64,000 nucleotides of DNA from Pseudomonadota bacterium (GCA_023402015.1 JAEXCU010000018.1:6047-70046); one strand, 5' to 3'. Shown: positions 25,284 through 33,096, counted from the first letter of the stretch. A program made the numbers and translations. Notes: a model not told the origin generated them from the sequence alone.

Positions 25284-26972
25284 TTATTTCTTGCTGTTTT
25301 CAATTGCGGCGCCCAAGATATCGCCCAAAACAGAACCGCTGTCGGCCTGGTTGGCGTATTCTTTGACTGCCTGTTTTTCCAGTGTTACCTGCAAAGCACG
25401 GATGGACAGTTTAACAGTGTTGTCTTCAACGGAAACAACGGATGCTTCAACTGTATCACCAATTTTGAATTTGCTGGTATCCTGTTCTGCTTTTTCGCGG
25501 GACAGGTCTGTGCGACGGATAATGCCACGTGCATCGCCCGGCAACGCAACGACCAATTCGTCCGGTGTGATTTCAGAAACAGTTCCGCAAACAATTGCGC
25601 CTTTTTTTACAGAAACATTGTTGCTGTCTGCACTTTCGGTCAATTGTTTGATGCCCAGTGTAACGCGTTCTTTTTCTGGGTTAATATCCAGAATTTTTGC
25701 TGTTACTTCCTGGCCACGAACGAATTTCTTTAATTCTTCTTCGTCCAGTTTGTTCCAAGACAAATCGGAAATGTGAACCATACCATCCAATTCAGGTGTC
25801 AATGCAACGAACAAACCGAATTCAGTTGTGTTCTTGATTGGACCTGTTACAACGTCGCCGACATTGTGTGTTTCGGCAAACTGTTTCCATGGATTTGGTT
25901 GCAGTTGTTTGTATCCCAGGGATATACGACGTTTTTCTTGGTCAATGCCCAATACGACAACGTTAACATCCTGGCCGCTTTGCAAAACTTTGCTGGGGTG
26001 GATGTTTTTGTTTGTCCATGACAGTTCAGACATGTGAACCAGACCTTCGATATTATTGCCCAGGTCAATGAATGCACCGTAATCTGTCAAAGAAGATACT
26101 TTGCCCGATACTGTGTCGCCAACATTGAATGCACGCGATGCGGTATCCCATGGGTCTTCTTCCAATTGTTTCGCACCCAACGAAATACGATGGGATTCTG
26201 GATCAAATTGAATAACTTTGACACGGATTTTCTGGCCAACATGAACCAATTCACGTGGGTGATTAACACGTTTCCAAGACAAATCTGTTACGTGCAGCAA
26301 ACCGTCAATTCCGCCCAAATCAACAAACACACCGTAATCGGTGATGTTTTTGACTGTACCTTCAATAACGGCACCCAGTGTGATGTTTTTCATCGCTTCT
26401 TTCTGGGCTGCGGCAATGGAATCAGACTGAATTGCGCGACGGGATACAATTGCGTTTGTGCGCAATGCGTCCATTTTCAATACGCGGAATTTGTCTTTCA
26501 AACCAATCAGCGATTTTGCATCGCGAACCGGTTTGTGATCAACCTGGGATGACGGCATAAATGCAAATACGCCGTTGATATCAACGGTATAACCACCGCG
26601 AACGACGTCAATAATTGTACCTTCTGGATCAATGCCTTCGGCAACGGTCTTTTCCAGGTCTTTCCATGCCTTTTCTGCGCGTGCCTTGGTATAAGACAAC
26701 ACGGCGGTTCCTTCGCGGGATTCATAACGTTCAACAAAAACGTCAATGATGTCGCCAACAGACGGAACGGATGCGCCGAATTCTTTTAATGGAACGCGGC
26801 CTTCGGATTTCAGGCCCACGTCAACCATCGCGAAATCGCCGCGAATATCTTTGACAGTACCCTTGGTTGCATAACCCTGCAAAGTTTCCTGTGTGCCATA
26901 GTTTTGGTCAAACATCTGGACAAAGTCTTCGCCGGATAATGGATTAAATAAATCTTTGGATAAATCTTTCAT
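25284..26972 (-). CDS. rpsA: 30S ribosomal protein S1
   Basis: S1 binds mRNA on the 30S subunit and helps initiation on structured or weak ribosome-binding sites. The 562-residue product has six S1/OB-fold repeats, four of them strongly marked by repeats such as GVFVDLGGIDGLLHVTDLSW and GAFIDLGNNIEGLVHMSELS with RISLGxKQL ends. Full length is normal. It is transcribed from its own promoter (27099-27127) with a leader of roughly 115 bases, which could hold autoregulatory structure as known for other S1 genes. Confidence 0.97.
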   Translation of the reverse strand: MKDLSKDLFNPLSGEDFVQMFDQNYGTQETLQGYATKGTVKDIRGDFAMVDVGLKSEGRVPLKEFGASVPSVGDIIDVFVERYESREGTAVLSYTKARAEKAWKDLEKTVAEGIDPEGTIIDVVRGGYTVDINGVFAFMPSSQVDHKPVRDAKSLIGLKDKFRVLKMDALRTNAIVSRRAIQSDSIAAAQKEAMKNITLGAVIEGTVKNITDYGVFVDLGGIDGLLHVTDLSWKRVNHPRELVHVGQKIRVKVIQFDPESHRISLGAKQLEEDPWDTASRAFNVGDTVSGKVSSLTDYGAFIDLGNNIEGLVHMSELSWTNKNIHPSKVLQSGQDVNVVVLGIDQEKRRISLGYKQLQPNPWKQFAETHNVGDVVTGPIKNTTEFGLFVALTPELDGMVHISDLSWNKLDEEELKKFVRGQEVTAKILDINPEKERVTLGIKQLTESADSNNVSVKKGAIVCGTVSEITPDELVVALPGDARGIIRRTDLSREKAEQDTSKFKIGDTVEASVVSVEDNTVKLSIRALQVTLEKQAVKEYANQADSGSVLGDILGAAIENSKK

Positions 26973-27098
26973 AAGAATTTTTCATACAAAGTTTGCCACC
27001 CTTCGCCGAGCCTCTGATAGCACAGCCATCTAAAATCTCTCTGGGGGTCTTGTGGGGTTAATCGGATTGATTTCGCGCCCACCCGCAAAATCAGACGA

Positions 27099-27127
27099 AT
27101 TATATGTGAAAAATTTTGAAAAAGCAA
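27099..27127 (-). promoter_or_regulatory. promoter of rpsA
   Basis: On the minus strand TTGCTT, 17 bases, TATAAT. The predicted 5' leader is about 115 bases long. Confidence 0.68.
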
Positions 27128-27168
27128 GGATTTATTGACTTTGCGTAAATGTTTAGTACCATAATGGT

Positions 27169-27780
27169 ATGTCAAATTATTATACCATTAAATACCCAAT
27201 GCAATATCCGTTCCGTGAAGACGACGGGACGCCCATGTTGATGTGCACAATTCCCCTGCATAGCCAGGTGAAAATGTATGCCGCGCGCATGGGCTGTGAA
27301 CCCCGGTCGTATTTTGATTGTGGTGCGGCGATTGGATATATGGTCGCAATGGCGGATATGATGGGGCTGGATGCGCACGGCATTGATGTGCGGCGATATA
27401 ATCCAATTCATCCTTTGGCGAATATAACTGAACCGTATTTTAAAAATGGGCGTATAAAAATCCAGTCTATTTTGGATGCCGCCCCCATTCGGGCAGACTT
27501 GGCATACTGTAATGGAACGCTGACGTATATGAACCAGGCGACCCTGCCGTTGGCATTGGAAAAGTTCAAAAATGTTGGGATGCTGATTGCAATACATAAT
27601 ACAACCGAAGATATTGCCGCGGCCCAGCGTTTGGGCGACCCAATTGTGCATCGTGAACCACGTCTTATAAAATCAACCGCATGGTGGATGGACGCGTTCA
27701 ATAAAAACGGTTTTAATGCAGATTATGATTCCAAATACCAATGCTTTTGCGTACAGCCAAAACGCGGACAATCGCGATAA
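27169..27780 (+). CDS. SAM-dependent methyltransferase-like protein
   Basis: This 203-residue protein has a probable class I methyltransferase core. FDCGAAIGYMVAMADM looks like motif I (nucleotide-binding loop), and HGIDVRRY like the acidic motif II that binds SAM ribose. Later strands (RADLAYCNGTLTYM, VGMLIAIHNT) fit motifs IV and V. The target is unknown. It is divergent from rpsA and ends at a terminator at 27779-27807, so it stands alone. Similarity is at fold level only. Confidence 0.65.
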   Translation: MSNYYTIKYPMQYPFREDDGTPMLMCTIPLHSQVKMYAARMGCEPRSYFDCGAAIGYMVAMADMMGLDAHGIDVRRYNPIHPLANITEPYFKNGRIKIQSILDAAPIRADLAYCNGTLTYMNQATLPLALEKFKNVGMLIAIHNTTEDIAAAQRLGDPIVHREPRLIKSTAWWMDAFNKNGFNADYDSKYQCFCVQPKRGQSR

Positions 27781-27807
27781 AAAATCCGCAAAATGCGGAT
27801 TTTTTTA
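27779..27807. terminator. bidirectional terminator
   Basis: Stem AATCCGC / GCGGATT with seven T, between convergent genes. Confidence 0.87.
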
Positions 27808-28290
27808 TTTTGTGTTCTGAAACGATTTTAACATTCTGTCCAATTGATACGAAGACATTAATTTAAACGCATGTATTGGTATCCCCGATGCAATGGAATT
27901 ATGGTATGTGTACATAACCTCGGACATGAATAATTTTTTGGGATTAATGATATTGCCTGCGGGGTCAATTATGTCGTATGCCTGGTCTTGGTTGAAAGAT
28001 GTTGCCAAATCCATAACCAGGCCCGGATGAATGCCACCGGCTGGAATAATGCATGAATCCGGATTGTATGGCAGATTATATTTTTTGTGAACTGCCATAT
28101 ATCCCGGCAAATGATGAAATGCCAGCCCCATGTTTTTTGAATATTCCATATGGGTTCCGGAAAAAACGTAATCCTGGGCGGCCAGCGAAGACGCGTTAAT
28201 TAATTTATCATTTTTATTATAAAAATACGGATTTAGTTTTTGCAGACATTGTGCGCGCAACATAAATATTGGTGATAATTTTGTTTCCAT
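27805..28290 (-). CDS. hypothetical protein
   Basis: This is a 161-residue soluble-looking protein from the ATG at 28290, preceded by AAAGGG. A longer frame starting at 28362 would run through the slyB-like terminator and is rejected. It is rich in Tyr, Pro and His (SGTHMEYSKNMGLAFHHLPG), with no signal peptide or membrane segment. I do not recognise it. It shares the convergent terminator with the methyltransferase-like gene. Confidence 0.7.
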   Translation of the reverse strand: METKLSPIFMLRAQCLQKLNPYFYNKNDKLINASSLAAQDYVFSGTHMEYSKNMGLAFHHLPGYMAVHKKYNLPYNPDSCIIPAGGIHPGLVMDLATSFNQDQAYDIIDPAGNIINPKKLFMSEVMYTYHNSIASGIPIHAFKLMSSYQLDRMLKSFQNTK

Positions 28291-28345
28291 TACGATACCC
28301 TTTGATGAAAGCCGAATTATCTTACCGCGCCCAGCCCACATGTCA

Positions 28346-28372
28346 ATAAAAAAACCGCGCAATGCGCGGTTG
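28346..28372 (-). terminator. terminator of the slyB-like gene
   Basis: Stem AACCGCGC / GCGCGGTT followed by a T run on the minus strand. Confidence 0.85.
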
Positions 28373-28383
28373 TGTGTCGTTTT

Positions 28384-28839
28384 TTATCGTGCGATTATGC
28401 GCGCACGGTCGCCGTAATCGGCGTCCAGGACATAAACCTGCTGGCCGACGGTGAATTTTACATCTGTGCCTTGGGTCAGGGTTATTGCCTTGCCGGAATC
28501 CAATTTTACGATATATTCATAACCGTTTTGGGTGGACAGGCCTTCTTGAGTTTTTGCGCCCAGATAACTGCCCAGTACCGCACCACCAACGGCGCCGATA
28601 ACATTTACGGCCGAATTTCCGCCAATCATGCTGCCTGCGGCACCGCCGGCAACGCCGCCGGCCAATGTGCCCATGCCGCCGTTTTCAGTTGCGATTTTTA
28701 CTGGGCGAACATTGATAACAACACCCTCTTGTACGGTATTAATTTTTCCCGCGGCGGATGTTTCATAACGCCCGGTGTCCAGGTTTGCAGCACACGCCGT
28801 TAAAATAACTGTCAGACAAATAACAAAAAACTTCTTCAT
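28384..28839 (-). CDS. SlyB/Pcp-like outer-membrane glycine-zipper lipoprotein
   Basis: This is a 151-residue lipoprotein. A short signal peptide ends in the lipobox LTAC, with Cys about residue 16. After a beta-rich segment (GVVINVRPVKIA), a Gly-zipper 2TM domain runs at about 54-95 (GTLAGGVAGGAAGSMIGG, then GAVGGAVLGSYLGA). The C-terminus is another beta segment. This is the organisation of SlyB, Pcp and the rickettsial 17-kDa antigen, which stabilise the outer membrane. It is monocistronic and ends at its own terminator. Confidence 0.88.
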   Translation of the reverse strand: MKKFFVICLTVILTACAANLDTGRYETSAAGKINTVQEGVVINVRPVKIATENGGMGTLAGGVAGGAAGSMIGGNSAVNVIGAVGGAVLGSYLGAKTQEGLSTQNGYEYIVKLDSGKAITLTQGTDVKFTVGQQVYVLDADYGDRARIIAR

Positions 28840-28915
28840 CGTTTCTCCTTTGGATGATTTTCAGTATAGGCCCAATCATTTATATTTGCAAGTCATGCCC
28901 CCAGGATTTTTTATA

Positions 28916-28944
28916 TTGTTTTTACCCGCCATGTGTTATATAAT
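28916..28944 (+). promoter_or_regulatory. promoter of leader RNA B
   Basis: TTGTTT, 17 bases, TATAAT. The first leader hairpin starts eight bases after the -10 box. Confidence 0.74.
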
Positions 28945-28949
28945 AAACC

Positions 28950-29199
28950 TTGAATTCAAAGGGATATTGAATTCGGGGCCTTCAAAAAGCCTACACAAAA
29001 GCGGTATGTCTGTACATACTGTAATCCGCAGAGTACAATTTGCGGCGCATTCGCGCCTTTTATTGTACAACCCCGACCCCGGTCGGGGAGCTGTTGGTTA
29101 TACCACAGGATACTTATTTATATCCAAAGACCAACAGGGTCATTCTTTTGTGTGATTTTTTGAACTCCCCGACCGCCAAATTCCTTTGGCGGATTTTTT
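28950..29199 (+). promoter_or_regulatory. structured leader RNA B with terminator (copy 2 of 3)
   Basis: In order: hairpin GAATTC/GAATTC with loop AAAGGGATATT (28952-28974), then GGGG. GTATGT/ACATAC follows inside GCGG/CCGC, then GTACAAT/ATTGTAC (29033-29068) enclosing GGCGC-ATTC-GCGCC. Next is a perfect CCCCGACC/GGTCGGGG hairpin (29071-29088), then TGTTGGT/ACCAACA with inner GGATA/TATCC, then a TCATTCTT hairpin. Last is a second CCCCGACC (29167-29174) overlapping a terminator CCGCCAAA/TTTGGCGG plus six T (29173-29199). The 3' arm GGTCGGGG can therefore pair perfectly with either copy of CCCCGACC. Confidence 0.77.
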
Positions 29200-29245
29200 A
29201 TTCCATTTGGCATCAGCAATGTGGATTTAACCCAGGGGGAGTTTT

Positions 29246-29812
29246 ATGAAAAAATATTGTTTATTGTGTATGGCTGTATTTATGGCAATGACACCATTAA
29301 CGGCGTTTGCCGGACGTGGGGACGAAAGTGAATGTGAAAATGAAGATGAATACGAGGTAAATCCCGAAGATTTGGAATTCTGTGCCACACATAACACGAT
29401 ACGCGATGGATGTGATATTATATATTCATGCAAATCATGCATATCTGGGTATGTCCTGGTCAGTAATGATACATATAATACGTGTGAACCAATGTGCAGC
29501 ACATCCACAAATTGCATCAGCGATACGACATGGACGAATGTCGCCACGGGGTACCAGCGTAAAATAAATCGCAATTGTTCGGACAGTACAACATGCACCG
29601 AAACAGTCGTTTACCGATGCGCGACCGGATATTATGGCAGTTCATCAAATGGCACATCAGGTTGTACCCGTTGCCCCAGCGAAGATGGTGCGACCGGAAC
29701 ATCCGCCGCGGGCAGTACGGCACGCACATCGTGCTATATACCGTCGGGAACAAAATTTTCCAATAATACTGGTTCGGGTCAATGGGCCGGCAACAGTTAT
29801 TATTGTAATTAA
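29246..29812 (+). CDS. secreted Cys-rich protein B with shared C-terminal domain
   Basis: This 188-residue product has an AGGGGGAG ribosome-binding site and a signal peptide (1-22, ending TAFA). The N-terminal part is acidic (DESECENEDEYEVNPEDLEF) with CKSC and CEPMC motifs. The C-terminal 64 residues differ from those of protein A (20304) at only a few positions. The DNA is also nearly identical there, so that part is a recent duplication or conversion. The N-terminal halves are unrelated, as in a modular family. It follows leader RNA B by 46 bases and precedes repeat R2. Confidence 0.83.
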   Translation: MKKYCLLCMAVFMAMTPLTAFAGRGDESECENEDEYEVNPEDLEFCATHNTIRDGCDIIYSCKSCISGYVLVSNDTYNTCEPMCSTSTNCISDTTWTNVATGYQRKINRNCSDSTTCTETVVYRCATGYYGSSSNGTSGCTRCPSEDGATGTSAAGSTARTSCYIPSGTKFSNNTGSGQWAGNSYYCN

Positions 29813-29820
29813 AGAGAATT

Positions 29821-29929
29821 TGTCATTGCGAGGAATCCGGCGCACCTGCGACGGATAACGTGGCAATCCATAGGTAAAGCGATACGGTTCATCAATTAAC
29901 TGGATTGCTTCACTGCGTTCGCAATGACA
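29821..29929 (+). repeat. repeat R2, copy 2, with perfect 11-base terminal inverted repeats
   Basis: TGTCATTGCGA at the left is the exact complement of TCGCAATGACA at the right. The interior shares blocks with 21106-21207. No ORF inside. Confidence 0.8.
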
Positions 29930-29962
29930 AAGTGGACATACCGCTGTCCCCGCAATGAATTA

Positions 29963-30054
29963 GAATATATGAAAACAAGCGCAGCGCACTTTGAATAAAT
30001 ACTGAGGATACGCGCAGGCACGCAATGCCCAGCGACACATATTTATGGATTGCC
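29963..30054 (-). repeat. repeat R1, copy 2 (inverted relative to 21010-21101)
   Basis: The reverse complement of this stretch matches 21010-21101 over its whole length with few differences. Here R1 follows R2, whereas at the other locus R1 precedes it. Confidence 0.85.
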
Positions 30055-30067
30055 ACATATATATCGC

Positions 30068-30097
30068 AAAAAATCCCGCCATTTGGCGGGATTTTTT
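30068..30097 (-). terminator. terminator of tig
   Basis: Stem AATCCCGCC / GGCGGGATT with A and T runs on both sides. Confidence 0.88.
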
Positions 30098-30110
30098 GTT
30101 CGTTGTATGA

Positions 30111-31424
30111 TTAACGCACTTCGGCCTGTTGGAATAATTCTTCCGGTTTTACAGACTTTTCTTTGGTTTTGACATGCGTCAACATGGCATCCAATGCTTT
30201 GCGTTCAAAAATCATTCCGCGCAACATTGCCAATGCATTTTGATTCTTGTTATAGAATTCAAATACCTGTTGCGGATCCGGATAACGTGCGGCCTCGGCC
30301 CAGACGGCCTGTTGCAGGTCTTCACGCGAAACCTCTACTTTGTTCTGGGTGCCCCATTCGGCCAAAATCAGACCCAATTTAACGCGGCGTTCTGCTTCCT
30401 TGCGTTCTTTTTTGTCGTCCCATTTATGATCATCAGATTTGCAATGGTCGTCGCAATTTGCATGCATGCGGTCGTGTTCAGATTTTGCCATATTTAATTC
30501 TTGGTCAACCAAGACATCGGGCAATTCCAATTTTACTTTGTCGGCCAACACATCCAACAATTCGTTGCGCATTTCGCGTTGGGACGCTTCGTCATATTGT
30601 TCATTCAGAATTTTGCGAACGTGTTCACGCAGTTTTTCAACGGTTTCCTGGCCCACTGTTTTTGCCAATTCGTCGTTTAATTCCGGCAAAACATGTTTGC
30701 GAACTTCGTGAACTTTCACCGCAAAGCGTGCATCTTTGCCGGCCAGATTGGCGGCATGATATTCCGCTGGGAATTTAACATTTACGTCAAATTCGTCGCC
30801 TGCTTTGTGGCCAATAACCTGTTCTTCAAATCCCGGGATAAACGCGCCGGAACCCAAAATCAGGTGATGTTTTTCCGCCGCGCCGCCTTCAAATTTTTCG
30901 TCCCCGATAAATCCGGTGAAATCAATTACGGCAACGTCGCCATTTTCAGCCTTGTACTTTTCGTCTTGTTTTTCGGCAATGCTGCGGCTTTTGCGCAGGT
31001 TGGCGATGGATTTTTCAACCTCAGATTCATCCAGTTTTGCCGTTTTTTTGGTAATTGTGATTTTTCCTAAATCAATTTCAGGCAATGTCGGCAAAATATC
31101 AAATTCCAATTTGTATTCTGCATCTTGGCCAATTTGCCATCCGTCCAGGTCCGCCTTGGGCGCGCCAGCCAAGCGAATTTTTTTATCTGTAATAAATTCG
31201 TTTAAATCTTTGTTCATCAATTTATCAATTGCTTCGCCATATGCAGATGCGTTAAATTTCTGGCGCAAAACAGACAATGGTATATGGCCCGGACGAAATC
31301 CTGGCATTTTTGCGGTTTTGCCGTATTCCAGCAAGACTTCATCAGCCGCCGCCTGTAAATCAGCCGCGGAAATAACGCCTTCTACTGAATAATGCAAATC
31401 TTTGATTTTTTCTTTTTTAAACAT
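30111..31424 (-). CDS. tig: trigger factor
   Basis: Trigger factor is the ribosome-bound chaperone and prolyl isomerase that meets nascent chains. The 437-residue product shows the ribosome-docking loop region (KMPGFRPGHIPLSVLRQKF, the GFRxGxxP signature). The FKBP-like domain (NGDVAVIDFTGFIGDEKFEGG, then PGFEEQVIGHKAGDEF) follows, and then a long helical C-terminal substrate-binding region. One segment in the C-terminal arms (about 335-350) is unusually His/Asp/Cys-rich. It has an AGGGG ribosome-binding site. clpP/clpX, the common downstream neighbours, are not here. Confidence 0.96.
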   Translation of the reverse strand: MFKKEKIKDLHYSVEGVISAADLQAAADEVLLEYGKTAKMPGFRPGHIPLSVLRQKFNASAYGEAIDKLMNKDLNEFITDKKIRLAGAPKADLDGWQIGQDAEYKLEFDILPTLPEIDLGKITITKKTAKLDESEVEKSIANLRKSRSIAEKQDEKYKAENGDVAVIDFTGFIGDEKFEGGAAEKHHLILGSGAFIPGFEEQVIGHKAGDEFDVNVKFPAEYHAANLAGKDARFAVKVHEVRKHVLPELNDELAKTVGQETVEKLREHVRKILNEQYDEASQREMRNELLDVLADKVKLELPDVLVDQELNMAKSEHDRMHANCDDHCKSDDHKWDDKKERKEAERRVKLGLILAEWGTQNKVEVSREDLQQAVWAEAARYPDPQQVFEFYNKNQNALAMLRGMIFERKALDAMLTHVKTKEKSVKPEELFQQAEVR

Positions 31425-31508
31425 AGTTTTCCCCTAAAAATGAATGAATTGCCCGGTGATTATACACAGTTTTTTTATAAACGCAATATCAAAAGTTATC
31501 AAATATTT

Positions 31509-31537
31509 TTGACAAAACAATAGTTTAGTGATATTTT
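31509..31537 (+). promoter_or_regulatory. promoter of the 31567 gene
   Basis: Consensus TTGACA, 17 bases, TATTTT; about 30 bases before the start codon. Confidence 0.72.
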
Positions 31538-31566
31538 GTTTTTTGAAGTAGAAAAAAAGGAAATCA

Positions 31567-31965
31567 ATGAAAAACAATCGTAAAATGTTAAGCGATATAA
31601 AATGCATGGCTGTTGGTGTATTCACAGACCCTGTGTTCTTTATGGTGGCAATTTTGGGCGGGCTTAATTCTGTCGCGATATATGAACTGTATAATGTTTT
31701 ACGCGATGGTAAACAGACTGAAAACAAACTGATAATTCGTGGTGATTGCGAACATAAAATCAATCCAGGTGAAAAATCAGGCGAAAAATTACGTATTCAG
31801 GGTGATTGTGCTCGACCGGTATATAAATCCGCACCTGTTTCGCAGCATGCCGATACACAAAATTGGCAACCTGCGAATTGGACATATGATGATTTCGTGC
31901 GCAAATATAATCAGGAAAATATGATGCGCGGTTCATTATTGACATCTGGTGTGCATGTCCGCTAG
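31567..31965 (+). CDS. hypothetical single-pass membrane protein
   Basis: This is a 132-residue product with a consensus promoter and an AAGGAAA ribosome-binding site. A hydrophobic segment lies at about residues 15-40 (AVGVFTDPVFFMVAILGG). The rest is hydrophilic and contains a short internal duplication, KLIIRGDCEHK and KLRIQGDCARP, so two GDC turns about 25 residues apart. I do not recognise it. It is divergent from tig and convergent with rpsI. Confidence 0.68.
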   Translation: MKNNRKMLSDIKCMAVGVFTDPVFFMVAILGGLNSVAIYELYNVLRDGKQTENKLIIRGDCEHKINPGEKSGEKLRIQGDCARPVYKSAPVSQHADTQNWQPANWTYDDFVRKYNQENMMRGSLLTSGVHVR

Positions 31966-32019
31966 GGCCAGGACCGCGTTCATTTGTGTTTTTAATTTGC
32001 AACACCTGATGAATATATG

Positions 32020-32050
32020 AAAAATCCCGCCAAATGGCGGGATTTTTTTT
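32020..32050. terminator. bidirectional terminator (rpsI and 31567 gene)
   Basis: Stem AATCCCGCC / GGCGGGATT followed by eight T on the plus strand and four T on the minus strand. Confidence 0.87.
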
Positions 32051-32067
32051 GTTTGTTCGGTAATCGT

Positions 32068-32556
32068 TTAACGTTTGCTGAACTGTGTTGAACGACGTGC
32101 CTTGCGGAAACCATAGTGTTTGCGTTCTACAACACGGCTGTCGCGTGTCAAGAATCCTGCGGCCTTTAATGCGGCGCGCAATTCTGGTTCTGCTTTTTCC
32201 AATGCCTTGGAAATACCGTGTTTTACCGCGCCGGCCTGACCTGACAAACCGCCACCCATAACCATGGCATATACGTCATATGCGCCTTCGCGTTTTGCAA
32301 CACCAAATGGTTGTGCAATAATCATTTGCAATACCGGACGACGGAAATATTCAGCCATCGGTGTATCGTTAACGATGATTGCGCCCTTGCCCGGTTTCAA
32401 ATAAACGCGTGCAACGGAATCTTTACGTTTGCCGGTTGCATATGTTGCATCTGACAATTTGGCTTTGCTGACCGGTGCCTTTTTCGCAGCGGATTTTGCA
32501 GGGGCCGCTTTTTTAGTTGTTTTTGCTGCGGTTGCAGTTTTTTTCGCTTCTGTCAT
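32068..32556 (-). CDS. rpsI: 30S ribosomal protein S9
   Basis: This 162-residue S9 has the core from about residue 40 (TGKRKDSVARVYLKPGKG) to the C-terminal tail RKARRSTQFSKR, which reaches the P-site tRNA. The N-terminal 35 residues are an extra Ala/Lys-rich extension (AAKTTKKAAPAKSAAKKAP), common in alphaproteobacterial S9 and similar in style to the GcrA linker. Its ATG shares one base with the rplM stop (TAATG), so translation is coupled. AAAGGGG is the ribosome-binding site, inside rplM. Confidence 0.96.
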   Translation of the reverse strand: MTEAKKTATAAKTTKKAAPAKSAAKKAPVSKAKLSDATYATGKRKDSVARVYLKPGKGAIIVNDTPMAEYFRRPVLQMIIAQPFGVAKREGAYDVYAMVMGGGLSGQAGAVKHGISKALEKAEPELRAALKAAGFLTRDSRVVERKHYGFRKARRSTQFSKR

Positions 32557-33029
32557 TATTCGCCCCTTTTATTTTTACGGTTCAAACCTGCGAAATCAAT
32601 AACGATTGGTTTCTGCGCTTCGTGTTTGTGATCGGCGCCTGCATAAACATGCAGTTTTGTCAAACGCTGGTTCGCCAAAGCAACGGCTGTGCGGCGACCC
32701 ATCATGCGTTTCACGGCGTTAAACACCAATTTTTCTGGTTTTTCACTGCGCATCTGGCCCAGTGTGCGTTCTTTGATGCTGCCGGTCCACAGGGAATGCC
32801 AAAAGAATTTTGTTTTGTCGGCTTTTTTACCAGACAATGCAACCTTGTCCGCATTAATAATGATAACATGATCACCGCAATCCATGTTCGGTGTCCATGT
32901 TGGCTTGTGCTTGCCACGCAGGATGTTTGCAGTATATGCCGCCAAACGTCCCAGCGTACAATCAGTTGCGTCAATCAGATACCATTTGGCATCTAATTCG
33001 CACTTTTTTAACGATTTTGTCGCTGCCAT
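32556..33029 (-). CDS. rplM: 50S ribosomal protein L13
   Basis: L13 is an early-assembly protein of the large subunit. The 157-residue product has the family motifs WYLIDATDCTLGRLAAYTA, DHVIIINADKVALSGKK and MMGRRTAVALANQRLTKLHVYAG. It forms the conserved rplM-rpsI operon, with a one-base overlap, read from a promoter at 33068-33096. Confidence 0.97.
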   Translation of the reverse strand: MAATKSLKKCELDAKWYLIDATDCTLGRLAAYTANILRGKHKPTWTPNMDCGDHVIIINADKVALSGKKADKTKFFWHSLWTGSIKERTLGQMRSEKPEKLVFNAVKRMMGRRTAVALANQRLTKLHVYAGADHKHEAQKPIVIDFAGLNRKNKRGE

Positions 33030-33067
33030 TGTTGTTTTACCTTTGGTTTGTAAATTAAAACGTGCAC

Positions 33068-33096
33068 ATTATGTCTGAATGACCCGGAAAAGTCAA
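33068..33096 (-). promoter_or_regulatory. promoter of rplM-rpsI
   Basis: On the minus strand TTGACT, 17 bases, CATAAT. The -35 box directly follows the T run of the argS terminator. Confidence 0.72.

Noticed and set aside
28950..29199. tmRNA, retron msr/msd, group II intron or transposon-associated RNA as identity of the leaders
   Set aside because: No tag reading frame with tRNA-like ends, no reverse transcriptase or transposase gene nearby, and every copy ends in a terminator directly before a gene for a secreted protein.
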